From Nitrososphaerota archaeon (GTDB lineage Archaea > Iainarchaeota > Iainarchaeia > Iainarchaeales > VGJJ01), in the NCBI GenBank assembly GCA_020053155.1, contig JAGVNS010000137.1:1-12343 (forward strand): a stretch of DNA of 12,343 nucleotides, in the 5' to 3' direction. Under the pieces are notes generated by a model. That model ran no database searches. It saw only the letters and a program-made list of their open reading frames with translations, and had not been told where the DNA came from. Each line of letters begins with the position of its first letter. Position 1 is the first letter of the stretch. The position numbers and the translations under genes were made by a program. Below, one piece after another: positions 1 to 5,615 of this stretch.

Positions 1-47
1 GGGAAAGACCCTCCGTTTTTCGCACAAACAAAAAACGGGGCTTTCCC
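1..47. terminator. Long imperfect hairpin, possible terminator or repeat
   Basis: Bases 1-7 (gggaaag) pair with 41-47 (ctttccc), and 13-20 (ccgttttt) pair with 31-38 (aaaaacgg). Bases 11-12 pair with 39-40, one of them as a G-T wobble. Together this gives about 17 base pairs, a three-base bulge (8-10) and a ten-base loop. It lies downstream of the minus-strand reductase gene and contains T/A runs inside the stem, so a bidirectional terminator is plausible. A dispersed repeat or element end is equally possible because the window starts inside it. The pairing is seen directly; the function is inferred. Confidence 0.5.
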
Positions 48-126
48 ACTAAAATTTTACCTAAAAAGTGGAGTCATAAGGCCTGTCACACAACACCTAC
101 CGTTTCTTTATTTTTAAAATAGAGCA

Positions 127-1341
127 CTACCCGATTAGGAGCTTGAACCAGTTGGTTGGATTTACGAGTTGCTTTCGCGGCGTCTCATCCGCGAGCATGC
201 TTGATAAAATGGATTGAATTTTTGGTTTTTTGGCGGCCTTTGAAAACGCCAAATTGATGAGGAACGGATAGCGGGACCATTTTTGAAGCGTATACGAGGT
301 TTGAAATTCGGGAGTAAGCAAATCACGAACGTTTTTTTCGTATTGAGAAAGAAAACTCACCGAGAAATCGTTTTTTTCAATGGCAGAAGCAATCGTTTCC
401 CCGGCCATTTTCCCCGAAAGCATCGCATTACCCACCCCTTCTCCCGTAAATGGGTCAATGAGCGCGGCCGCATCCCCACACAACAACGCCCCATCAAATG
501 CGAGCGTTCGTTCGTGCGAACCAAAGGGAAGCGTCCACCCCATAACGGGGCTTTTTCGCTCGGATGAAACAAAACGCGAAGCAAAACGGGAAGATTGAAT
601 GATGGTTTCTAATACGTGCGGTAAATGAACCTTTCGTTTTTGAATTTCAGAGAGAATCATTCCAACCCCCACGTTACACTGTCCATTTCCAAGTGGAAAA
701 ATCCAAAAATACCCCGGAAGGGCTTCGGGAACAAAGTGAATTTCAATGCGGTCCGTTAAACTAGAAACGTTTTGATAGTATGAACGCACCGCTATACATG
801 CATGCTGGGGGGGAAGGGCATTGGCATTAAGGTGTTGGGCCACCAGCGATGTCGCTCCGTCTGCCCCCACTATCACATTCGCTGTTATTTCGCGCGTTTG
901 CTTTGTTGAAAGGTCGGCCACTTTCACCCCAACGATTTTTTCGTTTTCTTTCACCAATCCAACCACTTGCGTTTTCTCCCTAAACTCGCACACTTTACTC
1001 GCATGCTCAAACAGCACGTTGTCTAAGACTTCGCGGCGCATGCAATACGCATATGCATCCGCACGCGTTTGAGGGATGGAAATTTTCAATTCGGTCCCGT
1101 TTGGACTTGATAGATGAACTCCCAAAATTTTGGCGTGAGGCCTGGATTCGAGCTTTTCCTTCAACCGCATCTCGCGCAGGACGCGGATGGCTTTTCCCGA
1201 AACCGCGTCCCCGCACGCCTTTTCGCGGGGAAAAGAGGCTTTGTCCAAGAGTAGCACCCTTGCCCCTCTTTCGGCGGCGGTGCGCGCACAAATACTCCCT
1301 GCCGGACCCCCTCCTACGACAATGGCATCATAGTCCCGCAT
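127..1341 (-). CDS. Geranylgeranyl reductase-family FAD oxidoreductase
   Basis: 404-residue flavoprotein of the geranylgeranyl reductase family, which in archaea saturates the geranylgeranyl chains of ether lipids. The N-terminal Rossmann motif GGGPAG is at residues 10-15. The family-typical segment PREKACGD is at 38-45, ADGATS at 160-165, a central strand block YFWIFPLG at 211-218, and the second FAD motif GDAAALIDPFTGEG at 289-302. Length fits the family. No membrane segment is evident, so a cytosolic or peripheral membrane enzyme is likely. It is transcribed alone, divergently from the L10e gene. Its ATG (1341-1339) is preceded by a T-rich box about 29 bases upstream. The family call is firm. 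Acting on digeranylgeranylglycerophospholipid is inferred from the archaeal setting; other prenyl or quinone-type substrates are possible. Confidence 0.85.
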   Translation of the reverse strand: MRDYDAIVVGGGPAGSICARTAAERGARVLLLDKASFPREKACGDAVSGKAIRVLREMRLKEKLESRPHAKILGVHLSSPNGTELKISIPQTRADAYAYCMRREVLDNVLFEHASKVCEFREKTQVVGLVKENEKIVGVKVADLSTKQTREITANVIVGADGATSLVAQHLNANALPPQHACIAVRSYYQNVSSLTDRIEIHFVPEALPGYFWIFPLGNGQCNVGVGMILSEIQKRKVHLPHVLETIIQSSRFASRFVSSERKSPVMGWTLPFGSHERTLAFDGALLCGDAAALIDPFTGEGVGNAMLSGKMAGETIASAIEKNDFSVSFLSQYEKNVRDLLTPEFQTSYTLQKWSRYPFLINLAFSKAAKKPKIQSILSSMLADETPRKQLVNPTNWFKLLIG

Positions 1342-1347
1342 ACATAC

Positions 1348-1374
1348 CCCGGAACCGGGTAAACCAGTAAAAAG
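1348..1374 (-). promoter_or_regulatory. Putative promoter region of the reductase gene
   Basis: On the minus strand ctttttac (1374-1367) is centred about 29 bases before the ATG, near the archaeal TATA distance for a leaderless or nearly leaderless mRNA. Between it and the ATG sits a short inverted repeat, cccg (1348-1351) and cggg (1356-1359), around gaac. This could be an operator or chance. The TATA match is weak. Confidence 0.35.
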
Positions 1375-1434
1375 CCATTCTTTGGGCGTTTAAGCCAAAA
1401 AGGGGAGGGCAGCCGAGCGGGGCCACGCGTTTAC

Positions 1435-1442
1435 TTTTAAAG
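1435..1442 (+). promoter_or_regulatory. TATA-like box for the L10e-dph2 unit
   Basis: ttttaaag is an A/T box that recurs identically before the aRF1 gene. It predicts a start of transcription near 1465 and a leader of about 28 bases. That leaves room for the SD-like ggcga at 1484-1488, four bases before the L10e ATG. Confidence 0.45.
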
Positions 1443-1492
1443 CCTTCTCCAGGGTTTTTGAGTATTCAGACCTTCCAAAAAAAGGCGATTTT

Positions 1493-2287
1493 ATGGGATT
1501 GAGACCAGCACACTGCTACCGAGGGACCGACAAGCCCGCCTACACGCGCATCGCGGTCACGGTGCATCATAAAAATTTCATCGGGACAAACCCCAACCTG
1601 CACACGCGGCAGTTCAACATGGGAAACCCCTTGAAGAAATACACACACATTGTGGACCTGGTCTGCGAACAACCCCACGTTCAAATCCGCGACAACGCCC
1701 TTGAGGCCGCGCGACTCAATGTAAATCGACACTTAATCAACTCCATTGGGAAAGAAAACTTTTTCATGCGCCTGCGCGTATACCCATACCATATCATGCG
1801 CGAAAACAAACTCGCACAAGGAGCGGGAGCAGACCGTGTTTCGAGCGGAATGAAACACGCTTTTGGAAAACCAATCGGAAAAGCCGCGCGATTGCGCCAA
1901 GGACAAAAAGTTTTTTCTGTCTTATGCGATGAAACTCAATTGGATGCCGTGAAAAGAGGGCTCTTACGTGCCATTCCAAAAATGGGACTTGTTATGAGCG
2001 TGAACGCGCACCAAGACATTTTGAGCATTGGAACGTTACCCAAGAAAATGCGCGAAGAAAAAGTCGAAGTAAAAGCCGAAGAAGCAACCGCAGAAGCGGG
2101 AGAAGGAGCCGATGCTACGGCTGCACCCGCTGCAGGCGGAAAAGAGGGCGCACCGGCTGCAAAAGGCGCACCCGCCAAAGGTACTCCAGCGAAAGATGCC
2201 AAAGGTGTTCCAGCCAAGGACGCCAAAGGAACTTCTGCCGGAAAAGACGCCAAGGGCGACAAAGGCAAAGACGCAAAGAAGAAGTAA
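1493..2287 (+). CDS. rpl10e: Archaeal large-subunit ribosomal protein L10e (uL16) with low-complexity tail
   Basis: Archaeal L10e, the homologue of bacterial L16, located on the large subunit near the tRNA-binding region. The start MGLRPAHCYR followed by KPAYTR is diagnostic, as are NMGNP at 42-46 and the conserved block from MRLRVYPYHIMR to ADRVSSGM (92-120). The usual core ends near residue 184; family members are normally about 170-180 residues. Here roughly 80 extra residues follow: first an acidic Lys/Glu segment (185-205), then an Ala/Gly/Pro/Lys repeat region ending in three lysines. The ATG has an SD-like ggcga four bases upstream. The stop is TAA. The next gene, dph2, is on the same strand 90 bases on and probably in the same transcript. 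Family assignment is firm; the tail's role is unknown. Confidence 0.95.
   Translation: MGLRPAHCYRGTDKPAYTRIAVTVHHKNFIGTNPNLHTRQFNMGNPLKKYTHIVDLVCEQPHVQIRDNALEAARLNVNRHLINSIGKENFFMRLRVYPYHIMRENKLAQGAGADRVSSGMKHAFGKPIGKAARLRQGQKVFSVLCDETQLDAVKRGLLRAIPKMGLVMSVNAHQDILSIGTLPKKMREEKVEVKAEEATAEAGEGADATAAPAAGGKEGAPAAKGAPAKGTPAKDAKGVPAKDAKGTSAGKDAKGDKGKDAKKK
2150..2284 (+). repeat. Coding repeats in the L10e tail (PAKDAKG-like units)
   Basis: Residues 220-264 of L10e are built from imperfect short units such as KGAPAKG, TPAKDAKG, VPAKDAKG and GKDAKG. The segment is almost entirely Ala, Lys, Gly, Asp and Pro. The DNA copies around gccaaagg are diverged in third positions, so the peptide pattern appears to be kept by more than recent slippage. 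It is predicted to be disordered and strongly basic, suited to contact with rRNA. Confidence 0.75.
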
Positions 2288-2289
2288 CT

Positions 2290-2307
2290 AGCCAATTTTG
2301 TATGGCT
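2290..2307 (+). other. Hairpin directly after the L10e stop codon
   Basis: agcca (2290-2294) pairs with tggct (2303-2307) around an eight-base T-rich loop, starting two bases after the TAA. It may be a 3'-end structure of the L10e mRNA. The stem is only five pairs, so it is weak on its own. Confidence 0.35.
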
Positions 2308-2314
2308 GCCATGA

Positions 2315-2354
2315 GGGACTACGTTAGCGGGATTTTCAATCCCGCAGTAGGCCT
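2315..2354 (+). other. Extended hairpin in the L10e-dph2 leader
   Basis: gcggga (2327-2332) pairs perfectly with tcccgc (2340-2345) around the seven-base loop ttttcaa. The stem extends outward with ctac (2319-2322) to gtag (2347-2350) and ggg (2315-2317) to cct (2352-2354, one wobble). The two outer helices are separated by an asymmetric internal loop and a mismatch. It ends about 12 bases before the dph2 SD (ggtga, 2366-2370). It could be a cis-regulatory leader, a processing or attenuation site, or part of a small RNA. The inner arm resembles a tRNA anticodon arm, but no other tRNA parts are present. Confidence 0.45.
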
Positions 2355-2377
2355 TTACCCTTTCTGGTGAAACACGC

Positions 2378-3397
2378 ATGGATTCGCAACTGCATTTGGA
2401 TGAATTGTTGACGGAAGTCAAAACGCGCAAACCAAAAATGGTGCTGCTCCAAATACCTGAAGGGTTGAAAACCAATGTGGTAGAATTGGAAGATACCTTC
2501 GCACACGAAAAAATACCATGCATTGTGGTATTGGACCCCAGTTTCGGGGCGTGCGACATTGCAGATTACAAAGCCCAACTGTTAGGGTGCGATTTAATTG
2601 TGCATTTTGGTCATTCGAAGATGCTTCACACTGGAATCAATGTGATATACTGGCCGGTAGAATACCCGTTAGAAAAAAACATGATTCCGGGGTGCGTCAA
2701 TGCATTGCAAAAAGACCCATTTTTCATTCAAAACAAAAAAATAGGCGTTTATGTCACCATCCAATTTCACCGCCACTTACCTGAAATCAAAAAAGAAATG
2801 GAAAAGAGCGGATTCGAAGTATTTGTAGGGATGGGCGATTTGAAAGACGGGCAAATATTGGGGTGCGACGTTTCCGCACGGATGGATATTGAAGACAAAG
2901 TGGATGCCAACCTGTATTTTGGAGACGGGTACTTTCATGCCCTGGCCATTGCGTTTGCGAGCAAAAAACCAACCTACCAATACAATCCATTTACCTTGAA
3001 AATGGAAAATCTCCAAAAATACAAAGAAAAATATCTGCGCCAGCGATTTGGTTTAATCGCCAAAGCCAAAGATGCGAAATCATTTGCCGTTATTTTGTGT
3101 ACCAAAAAAGGACAGCTGCGCAAAGCCCTTGCCATGCGCATGAAAAGTGAATTGGAAACTGCGGGAAAAAAAGCATATTTGGTGAGCATGGAATATGTAA
3201 ACCCCACCGCATTGATGGGAATGAACGTGGATGCGTATGTAAATACGAGCTGCTCACGCATTGCGACAGATGATTTCGAATCCTACAAAAAACCCATGTT
3301 AACTCCCATCGAAGTGGAAATACTACTTGGAAAAAGAAAAGGGGAAGATTACATTTTCGATGAGATTAAGCACGTTGGAAACAAAAGCGTACAATAA
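2378..3397 (+). CDS. dph2: Diphthamide biosynthesis enzyme Dph2 (archaeal, 2-(3-amino-3-carboxypropyl)histidine synthase)
   Basis: 339-residue radical-SAM-like enzyme that carries out the first step of diphthamide synthesis: transfer of the 3-amino-3-carboxypropyl group of S-adenosylmethionine to a histidine of translation elongation factor aEF2. The three cysteines that hold the unusual [4Fe-4S] cluster in archaeal Dph2 are all visible, one per repeated domain: Cys59 (FGACD), Cys163 (GCDVSARMD) and Cys292 (NTSCSRIA). Length matches archaeal homodimeric Dph2. The ATG is preceded by ggtga seven bases upstream, a good archaeal SD, as expected of a gene inside a transcript led by L10e. The TAA stop touches the stop codon of the convergent gene with no spacer. 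Confidence 0.93.
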   Translation: MDSQLHLDELLTEVKTRKPKMVLLQIPEGLKTNVVELEDTFAHEKIPCIVVLDPSFGACDIADYKAQLLGCDLIVHFGHSKMLHTGINVIYWPVEYPLEKNMIPGCVNALQKDPFFIQNKKIGVYVTIQFHRHLPEIKKEMEKSGFEVFVGMGDLKDGQILGCDVSARMDIEDKVDANLYFGDGYFHALAIAFASKKPTYQYNPFTLKMENLQKYKEKYLRQRFGLIAKAKDAKSFAVILCTKKGQLRKALAMRMKSELETAGKKAYLVSMEYVNPTALMGMNVDAYVNTSCSRIATDDFESYKKPMLTPIEVEILLGKRKGEDYIFDEIKHVGNKSVQ

Positions 3398-4375
3398 TTA
3401 TCCCAAATGCCGGACAATGTGTTCCGGTGAAGCGGGTTCTTCGGCGCTGGGCAACGGACGAGAAAAGTGGGGCAAATCGTTTTCAGTGGGTTCAAACTCT
3501 TGATTGTCTCGGGGTAATTCTCCATGTGCGAGGCTGCGAGAGGATTGGGAAAAGGAATGAGTAATGCGCGTCCCCACTTTTTCAACCCCATTCACGATGT
3601 TTTCTAATTTTGAAACGCTCCTATCCGAAATCAAATGAGTTTCAATCTTGCTACGCGCCAAAACCATGGCTGTGAGCGGGTCCACAATGAACTGCTGATT
3701 CGTACGGAAGGCCGCTTCCCCTGCCATGCGTGAAAAACGAGAATGAGTGATGGTATTGGTGGGAATGTCAATGTCGGTAAATAAGACCAGCTTTGCACTC
3801 AGGGTTTCGGCGAGCATCGCGGCACGCGCTTCGGTAGAAAGGGAGCCTTGACTCCCCAACATCACGGGCACTTTTCCCTGCTGAAGCAGCGAGATGGTTT
3901 CATCGATAGATTGGCACACGTTTGGGTGGGCTTGCGCGAGCATCCGCAGTACTAATGCGGCATGCAAGGAGCTTGAGGAACGCAATGCATTTTCTATTTC
4001 AGGATGGGAAACCCCAAATTGTCTCGCAGCGTGCGCAGCCGAGCGAGTATCAGATGATTCCCCTACAACAAGGGCGATGTTCATTCCTTTCTCGCGCAAA
4101 CTCTCCACGCTTCGTGCCAGGGTGGTGAGCCACGAGAGTTGCAACGCATGTTTTCTGAAAATGAGCGAGCCGGGAATGCAAATAATGAGAGCGTTTTCCA
4201 TGGAGAGGCGAGTAGAAGGGGGTAATGTGGATGATTGTATAGAGTCAGAAGAACCGGGTCTGTATATTTCGGTGTCGGAGGACAGATTGGTTTCGTTAGA
4301 AGATGGAATTGGCGGACCGTCGTTGGGTGTCGAGTTTTGAGCGTCTGGTTCACGGAACAAGTCAAACATATCCAT
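3398..4375 (-). CDS. Divergent UMP kinase-like (amino-acid kinase fold) protein, probably catalytically degenerate
   Basis: 325 residues. The middle (about 60-262) follows the order of archaeal UMP kinase (PyrH). A first strand IICIPGSLI (64-72) matches the usual GGS region, and ALVVGESSDTR (101-111) matches VVGGGKxxR. PVMLGSQGSLSTEARAAMLAE (170-190) matches the PIMGGTxPGHTTDAVAALLAE stretch, LVLFTDIDIP (196-205) matches VVxTNVDGVY, and FIVDPLTAMVLARSKIETHLIS (229-250) matches the VVD..AA..I..GKI..YIV end. Key glycines and the usual catalytic or binding residues of these motifs are replaced, so I infer a pseudokinase or a shifted function. It is flanked by Ser/Pro/Thr/Asn-rich tails (about 1-58 and 265-325), predicted disordered. 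An internal Met59 (codon at 4201-4199) could be a second start. A TATA-like box lies at 4444-4436. No substrate can be assigned. Confidence 0.6.
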   Translation of the reverse strand: MDMFDLFREPDAQNSTPNDGPPIPSSNETNLSSDTEIYRPGSSDSIQSSTLPPSTRLSMENALIICIPGSLIFRKHALQLSWLTTLARSVESLREKGMNIALVVGESSDTRSAAHAARQFGVSHPEIENALRSSSSLHAALVLRMLAQAHPNVCQSIDETISLLQQGKVPVMLGSQGSLSTEARAAMLAETLSAKLVLFTDIDIPTNTITHSRFSRMAGEAAFRTNQQFIVDPLTAMVLARSKIETHLISDRSVSKLENIVNGVEKVGTRITHSFSQSSRSLAHGELPRDNQEFEPTENDLPHFSRPLPSAEEPASPEHIVRHLG

Positions 4376-4435
4376 ACGAGGCGCCCGCCCAAAATGACAG
4401 CTGCTACACCGCCACCCTTGGTAAGATTCAATCCC

Positions 4436-4444
4436 CTATAAAAG
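4436..4444 (-). promoter_or_regulatory. TATA-like box upstream of the UMP kinase-like gene
   Basis: ctataaaag on the plus strand reads cttttatag on the minus strand and is a good archaeal TATA match. Used leftward it would start transcription near 4410, about 35 bases before the ATG at 4375. Because it sits in a divergent gap it could also act rightward, so the direction is uncertain. Confidence 0.4.
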
Positions 4445-4464
4445 CGTGGGGGTCGATGCCCGTG

Positions 4465-4506
4465 TTTTAAAATAAAAAAAATGATCAGAAAGTCATGTTC
4501 TTTAAT
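4465..4506 (+). promoter_or_regulatory. Candidate promoter elements for inositol-phosphate synthase
   Basis: Two A/T boxes are visible: ttttaaaataaaa (4465-4477) and ttctttaat (4498-4506). The second is centred about 26 bases before the ATG at 4530, which fits a leaderless mRNA and supports that ATG over the one at 4512. The first is a richer A/T box and would give a leader of about 33 bases. Confidence 0.4.
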
Positions 4507-4529
4507 GCAGAATGGCCATAATTTGGTGC

Positions 4530-5591
4530 ATGCCCATCCGTGTTGCCATTGTAGGCGTAGGAAATTGCGCCAAAAGTCTGGTGGAAGGAATTGGATTTTA
4601 CACTCAAAATCCAGCCGAATCAGTGGGATTAATGCACCCGCACATTGGCCGTTTCCTCCCTTCCGACATAACCTTTGTCGCGGCATTTGATATTGACGCA
4701 AGAAAAGTGGGAAAACCATTGCACAAAGCCATTAATGCCAAACCCAACAAGACGATGAAAATAGGAAGTTCCCTAAAATACCCCACAATAGTCCAACGCG
4801 GACCTACTTACGACAGTGTCATTCCTCAACTGCGGGAATATTTCATTTATGAAAGCAAATCACCAGCCATCGACTTGGTAAAGGCCCTCCAGCAATCGAA
4901 AGTGCAGATAGTGGTAAACTATCTTCCAACCGGAAGCGATAAGGCCACTTATGCATATGCAGAAGCTGCTTTGAATGCCAATTGTAGCTTCATCAATTGC
5001 ATGCCCACCCCCATCGCCAAAGATCCAAAGTGGCGAAAACGCTTTGAGGACAAAGGACTTGTCCTTCTGGGAGACGACATCAAAAGCCAGTGCGGTGCCA
5101 CTATTGTAAATCGTGCACTATTGCATTTACTTAAAATTCGTGGAATTAAAATAACAAAATCGGATCAAACAAACTATGGGGGAAATGCCGACCATTTCAA
5201 TCTCCACTATCGACCTCAAGCCAAAGAAGAATCGAAGGAACACGCATTAAAATCCTCCCTCACTTCAACAGATGCGCACCCACACGCGCGAATGATTTAT
5301 ACTGAAAAAAACTACGATCACAAACAAGCAAAAATAAAGATTGAGGGAAAAATATGGGGAAAAGCCCCTGTCTCTATAGATCTCACACTTGAAGACGAAG
5401 ACAGTCCGAATAGCGCCGGAGTAGTCGTAGACGCCATTCGGGCTATCCAAAAAATGACTCAAAGCAAAAAGGTCAAACAGGCCCCCGAGATATGTGCGTT
5501 TCTATTCAAGTCGCCGCCCAAACAGTATTCCGACGATCGAGCACTCGAACGATTCAATCAGATAGTTCAAGGCCGAAAAGGGCCATTTTAA
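4530..5591 (+). CDS. ino1: Inositol-phosphate synthase (archaeal/actinobacterial type)
   Basis: 353-residue NAD-dependent enzyme converting glucose 6-phosphate to myo-inositol phosphate, the head-group precursor of archaetidylinositol and of inositol solutes. The Rossmann start MPIRVAIVGVGNCAKSL (1-17) is near-identical in pattern to known archaeal and actinobacterial enzymes. NYLPTGSDKATYAYAEAAL is at 130-148, followed by the catalytic block GDDIKSQCGAT (181-191, Lys185 in the active-site motif), NYGGNADHFNL (215-225) and DSPNSAGVVVDAIR (291-304). An upstream in-frame ATG at 4512 would add six residues not typical of the family, so I chose 4530. The TAA stop (5589-5591) lies inside the A/T box that appears to drive the next gene. 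With the reductase at the left end it points to ether-lipid synthesis. Confidence 0.9.
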   Translation: MPIRVAIVGVGNCAKSLVEGIGFYTQNPAESVGLMHPHIGRFLPSDITFVAAFDIDARKVGKPLHKAINAKPNKTMKIGSSLKYPTIVQRGPTYDSVIPQLREYFIYESKSPAIDLVKALQQSKVQIVVNYLPTGSDKATYAYAEAALNANCSFINCMPTPIAKDPKWRKRFEDKGLVLLGDDIKSQCGATIVNRALLHLLKIRGIKITKSDQTNYGGNADHFNLHYRPQAKEESKEHALKSSLTSTDAHPHARMIYTEKNYDHKQAKIKIEGKIWGKAPVSIDLTLEDEDSPNSAGVVVDAIRAIQKMTQSKKVKQAPEICAFLFKSPPKQYSDDRALERFNQIVQGRKGPF

Positions 5592-5593
5592 AG
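5586..5593 (+). promoter_or_regulatory. TATA-like box of the aRF1 gene, overlapping the upstream stop codon
   Basis: ttttaaag is centred about 26 bases before the aRF1 ATG and contains the TAA stop of the preceding gene (5589-5591). No SD-like sequence precedes the ATG, so a leaderless aRF1 mRNA is likely. The same octamer precedes the L10e gene. Confidence 0.5.
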
Positions 5594-5615
5594 AGTTCTT
5601 TCCCGAGTCTTTTAC

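Noticed and set aside
2327..2345. tRNA-Glu-like anticodon arm (loop ttttcaa, UUC)
   Set aside because: No acceptor stem, D arm or T arm with the GGTTCGA-type loop is found around it; only a hairpin is supported.
2288..2377. C/D box small RNA between L10e and dph2
   Set aside because: No convincing pair of RUGAUGA and CUGA boxes with suitable spacing.
1936..2559. 207-residue minus-strand reading frame across the L10e tail and dph2 start
   Set aside because: It is antisense to two well-supported genes, and its Ala/Ser/Pro richness mirrors the repeat DNA of the L10e tail.
4512..4529. Earlier ATG for inositol-phosphate synthase (adds MAIIWC)
   Set aside because: Family members start at the MxIRVAIVGVGNCA motif, and an A/T box lies 26 bases before the ATG at 4530.
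4081..4719. 212-residue minus-strand reading frame across the divergent promoter region
   Set aside because: It is out of frame with the UMP kinase-like gene, overlaps the inositol-phosphate synthase start, and reads as an unstructured Cys/Arg/Pro-rich mix without family motifs.
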